This document shows positions 5,170 to 5,630 of a stretch of 5,630 nucleotides of DNA, in pieces; position 1 is the stretch's first letter; each line of letters begins with the position of its first letter. Position numbers and translations under genes: made by a program. Origin of the DNA: Acidobacteriota bacterium (GTDB lineage: Bacteria; Acidobacteriota; Thermoanaerobaculia; Multivoradales; UBA5704); NCBI GenBank assembly GCA_003223675.1, contig QHVW01000131.1, positions 1 to 5,630 of the forward strand, given 5' to 3'. The notes beneath the pieces are model-generated. The model ran no database searches and was not told where the DNA came from. It was given only the letters and a program-made list of their open reading frames with translations.

Positions 5170-5504
5170 AATTCAATGTGCGGCAGAGTGGCGACGTGAC
5201 GATCCTGGACCTCAGCGGCAAGATCACCATCGGCTCCGGGGAGGAGGCCCTGCGCAACACGATGCAGGAGATCATGAGCTCGGGCGCGAGGAAGGTCGTC
5301 ATCAACATGTCGGGGGTGACGATGATCGACTCCAGCGGCATCGGCGAGCTGGTGAGCGCCTACACCACGGCCACCAACCGGGGGACCAAGCTGAAGCTGG
5401 CCAACCTGCCCGCCAAGGTCTCGGACATCCTCACCATCACCCAGCTCATCACCGTCTTCGACGTCTACGACAACGAGGCCGATGCCGTCAATTCGTTCGC
5501 TTGA
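5166..5504 (+). CDS. STAS-domain anti-sigma factor antagonist, RsbV/SpoIIAA-like
   Basis: This 112-residue protein is a single STAS domain, the standard length of RsbV/SpoIIAA. It opens with the strand pattern VRQSGDVTILDLSGKIT. The phospho-loop MIDSSGIGEL (53-62) contains Ser56 and Ser57, and Ser57 aligns with the serine phosphorylated in SpoIIAA. In the family the unphosphorylated form binds the kinase and frees its partner; phosphorylation switches this off. Residues 75-110 carry the usual LKLANLPAKVSDIL and LITVFDVYDNEADAV pattern. It overlaps the kinase gene by four bases and has a strong ribosome binding site. A dephosphorylating PP2C (RsbU-like) enzyme would be expected somewhere but is not visible here. 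The alternative, an MlaB-like transporter subunit, is less likely given the adjacent kinase. Confidence 0.95.
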   Translation: MKFNVRQSGDVTILDLSGKITIGSGEEALRNTMQEIMSSGARKVVINMSGVTMIDSSGIGELVSAYTTATNRGTKLKLANLPAKVSDILTITQLITVFDVYDNEADAVNSFA

Positions 5505-5533
5505 CGGCGGCTTGCCTCCAGGGCGGCTCATCC

Positions 5534-5630
5534 ATGAAGATTGCCGGGGCTGAAGCGCCACCCGCTTCGGCGGCGGCGGCCTCCTCGGCGCTCGCCGGCC
5601 CTCTCGCGGCCTGGGCGGCGCGGGTGAACC
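5534..5630 (+). CDS. N-terminal fragment of an unidentified protein, running off the window
   Basis: An ATG at 5534 opens a frame that stays open to the window end, giving 32 residues: MKIAGAEAPP, an Ala/Ser-rich stretch, then GPLAAWAARVN. It begins 29 bases after the STAS stop, in the same direction, with a weak AGGGCGG seven bases upstream. An alternative TTG start at 5501 would overlap the STAS stop as TTGA and add eleven residues. The Ala-rich composition could reflect a disordered N-terminus or simply high GC content. I cannot name the product, and the fragment is too short to exclude a chance frame. Confidence 0.45.
   Translation, partial: MKIAGAEAPPASAAAASSALAGPLAAWAARVN

Noticed and set aside
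5145..5561. Minus-strand open frame opposite the STAS gene
   Set aside because: Antisense to a full-length STAS domain with a strong ribosome binding site; the translation shows no motif.

Overview
The window is GC-rich and densely coded, with short or overlapping gene junctions, and reads as two divergent gene clusters around one 148-base intergenic region (3294-3441). The MCE (Mla-type) lipid transporter implies an organism with two membranes. Its combination with an RsbW/RsbV-type partner-switch pair and an MCE protein carrying repeated GxGxxxxLLND motifs suggests Acidobacteriota or a similar deep-branching diderm phylum (Myxococcota, Gemmatimonadota). That placement is an inference from gene content; no marker gene is present to prove it.

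Minus-strand cluster (3293 down to 1): a 138-residue protein with four predicted membrane segments overlaps the mlaE permease gene by four bases (GTGA). After it come mlaF (ATPase) and mlaD (MCE substrate-binding subunit). At the very left edge are the first eleven codons of an apparent NAD-dependent epimerase/dehydratase (MPSHILVTGGA). MlaE, MlaF and MlaD together form an ABC-type phospholipid transporter between the inner and outer membranes. No mlaC or mlaB is visible in the portion seen.

Plus-strand cluster (3442 to the right edge): an unrecognised small helical charged protein (up to 88 residues) is coupled through a TGATG junction to a CPBP-family (CAAX/Abi-type) membrane protease. An RsbW/SpoIIAB-type HATPase serine kinase follows, overlapping by four bases (ATGA) an RsbV/SpoIIAA-type STAS antagonist. 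A further open frame starts at about 5534 and runs off the window. The kinase and STAS protein should form a phosphorylation-driven partner switch, but its sigma factor or other target is not in the window.

The core families are well known. The parts that look least described are the 138-residue membrane protein coupled to mlaE, the small protein coupled to the CPBP protease, the use of the mlaF poly-glutamate codons as the mlaD ribosome binding site, and the repeat architecture of MlaD. I saw no RNA gene, CRISPR array, insertion sequence or convincing terminator.
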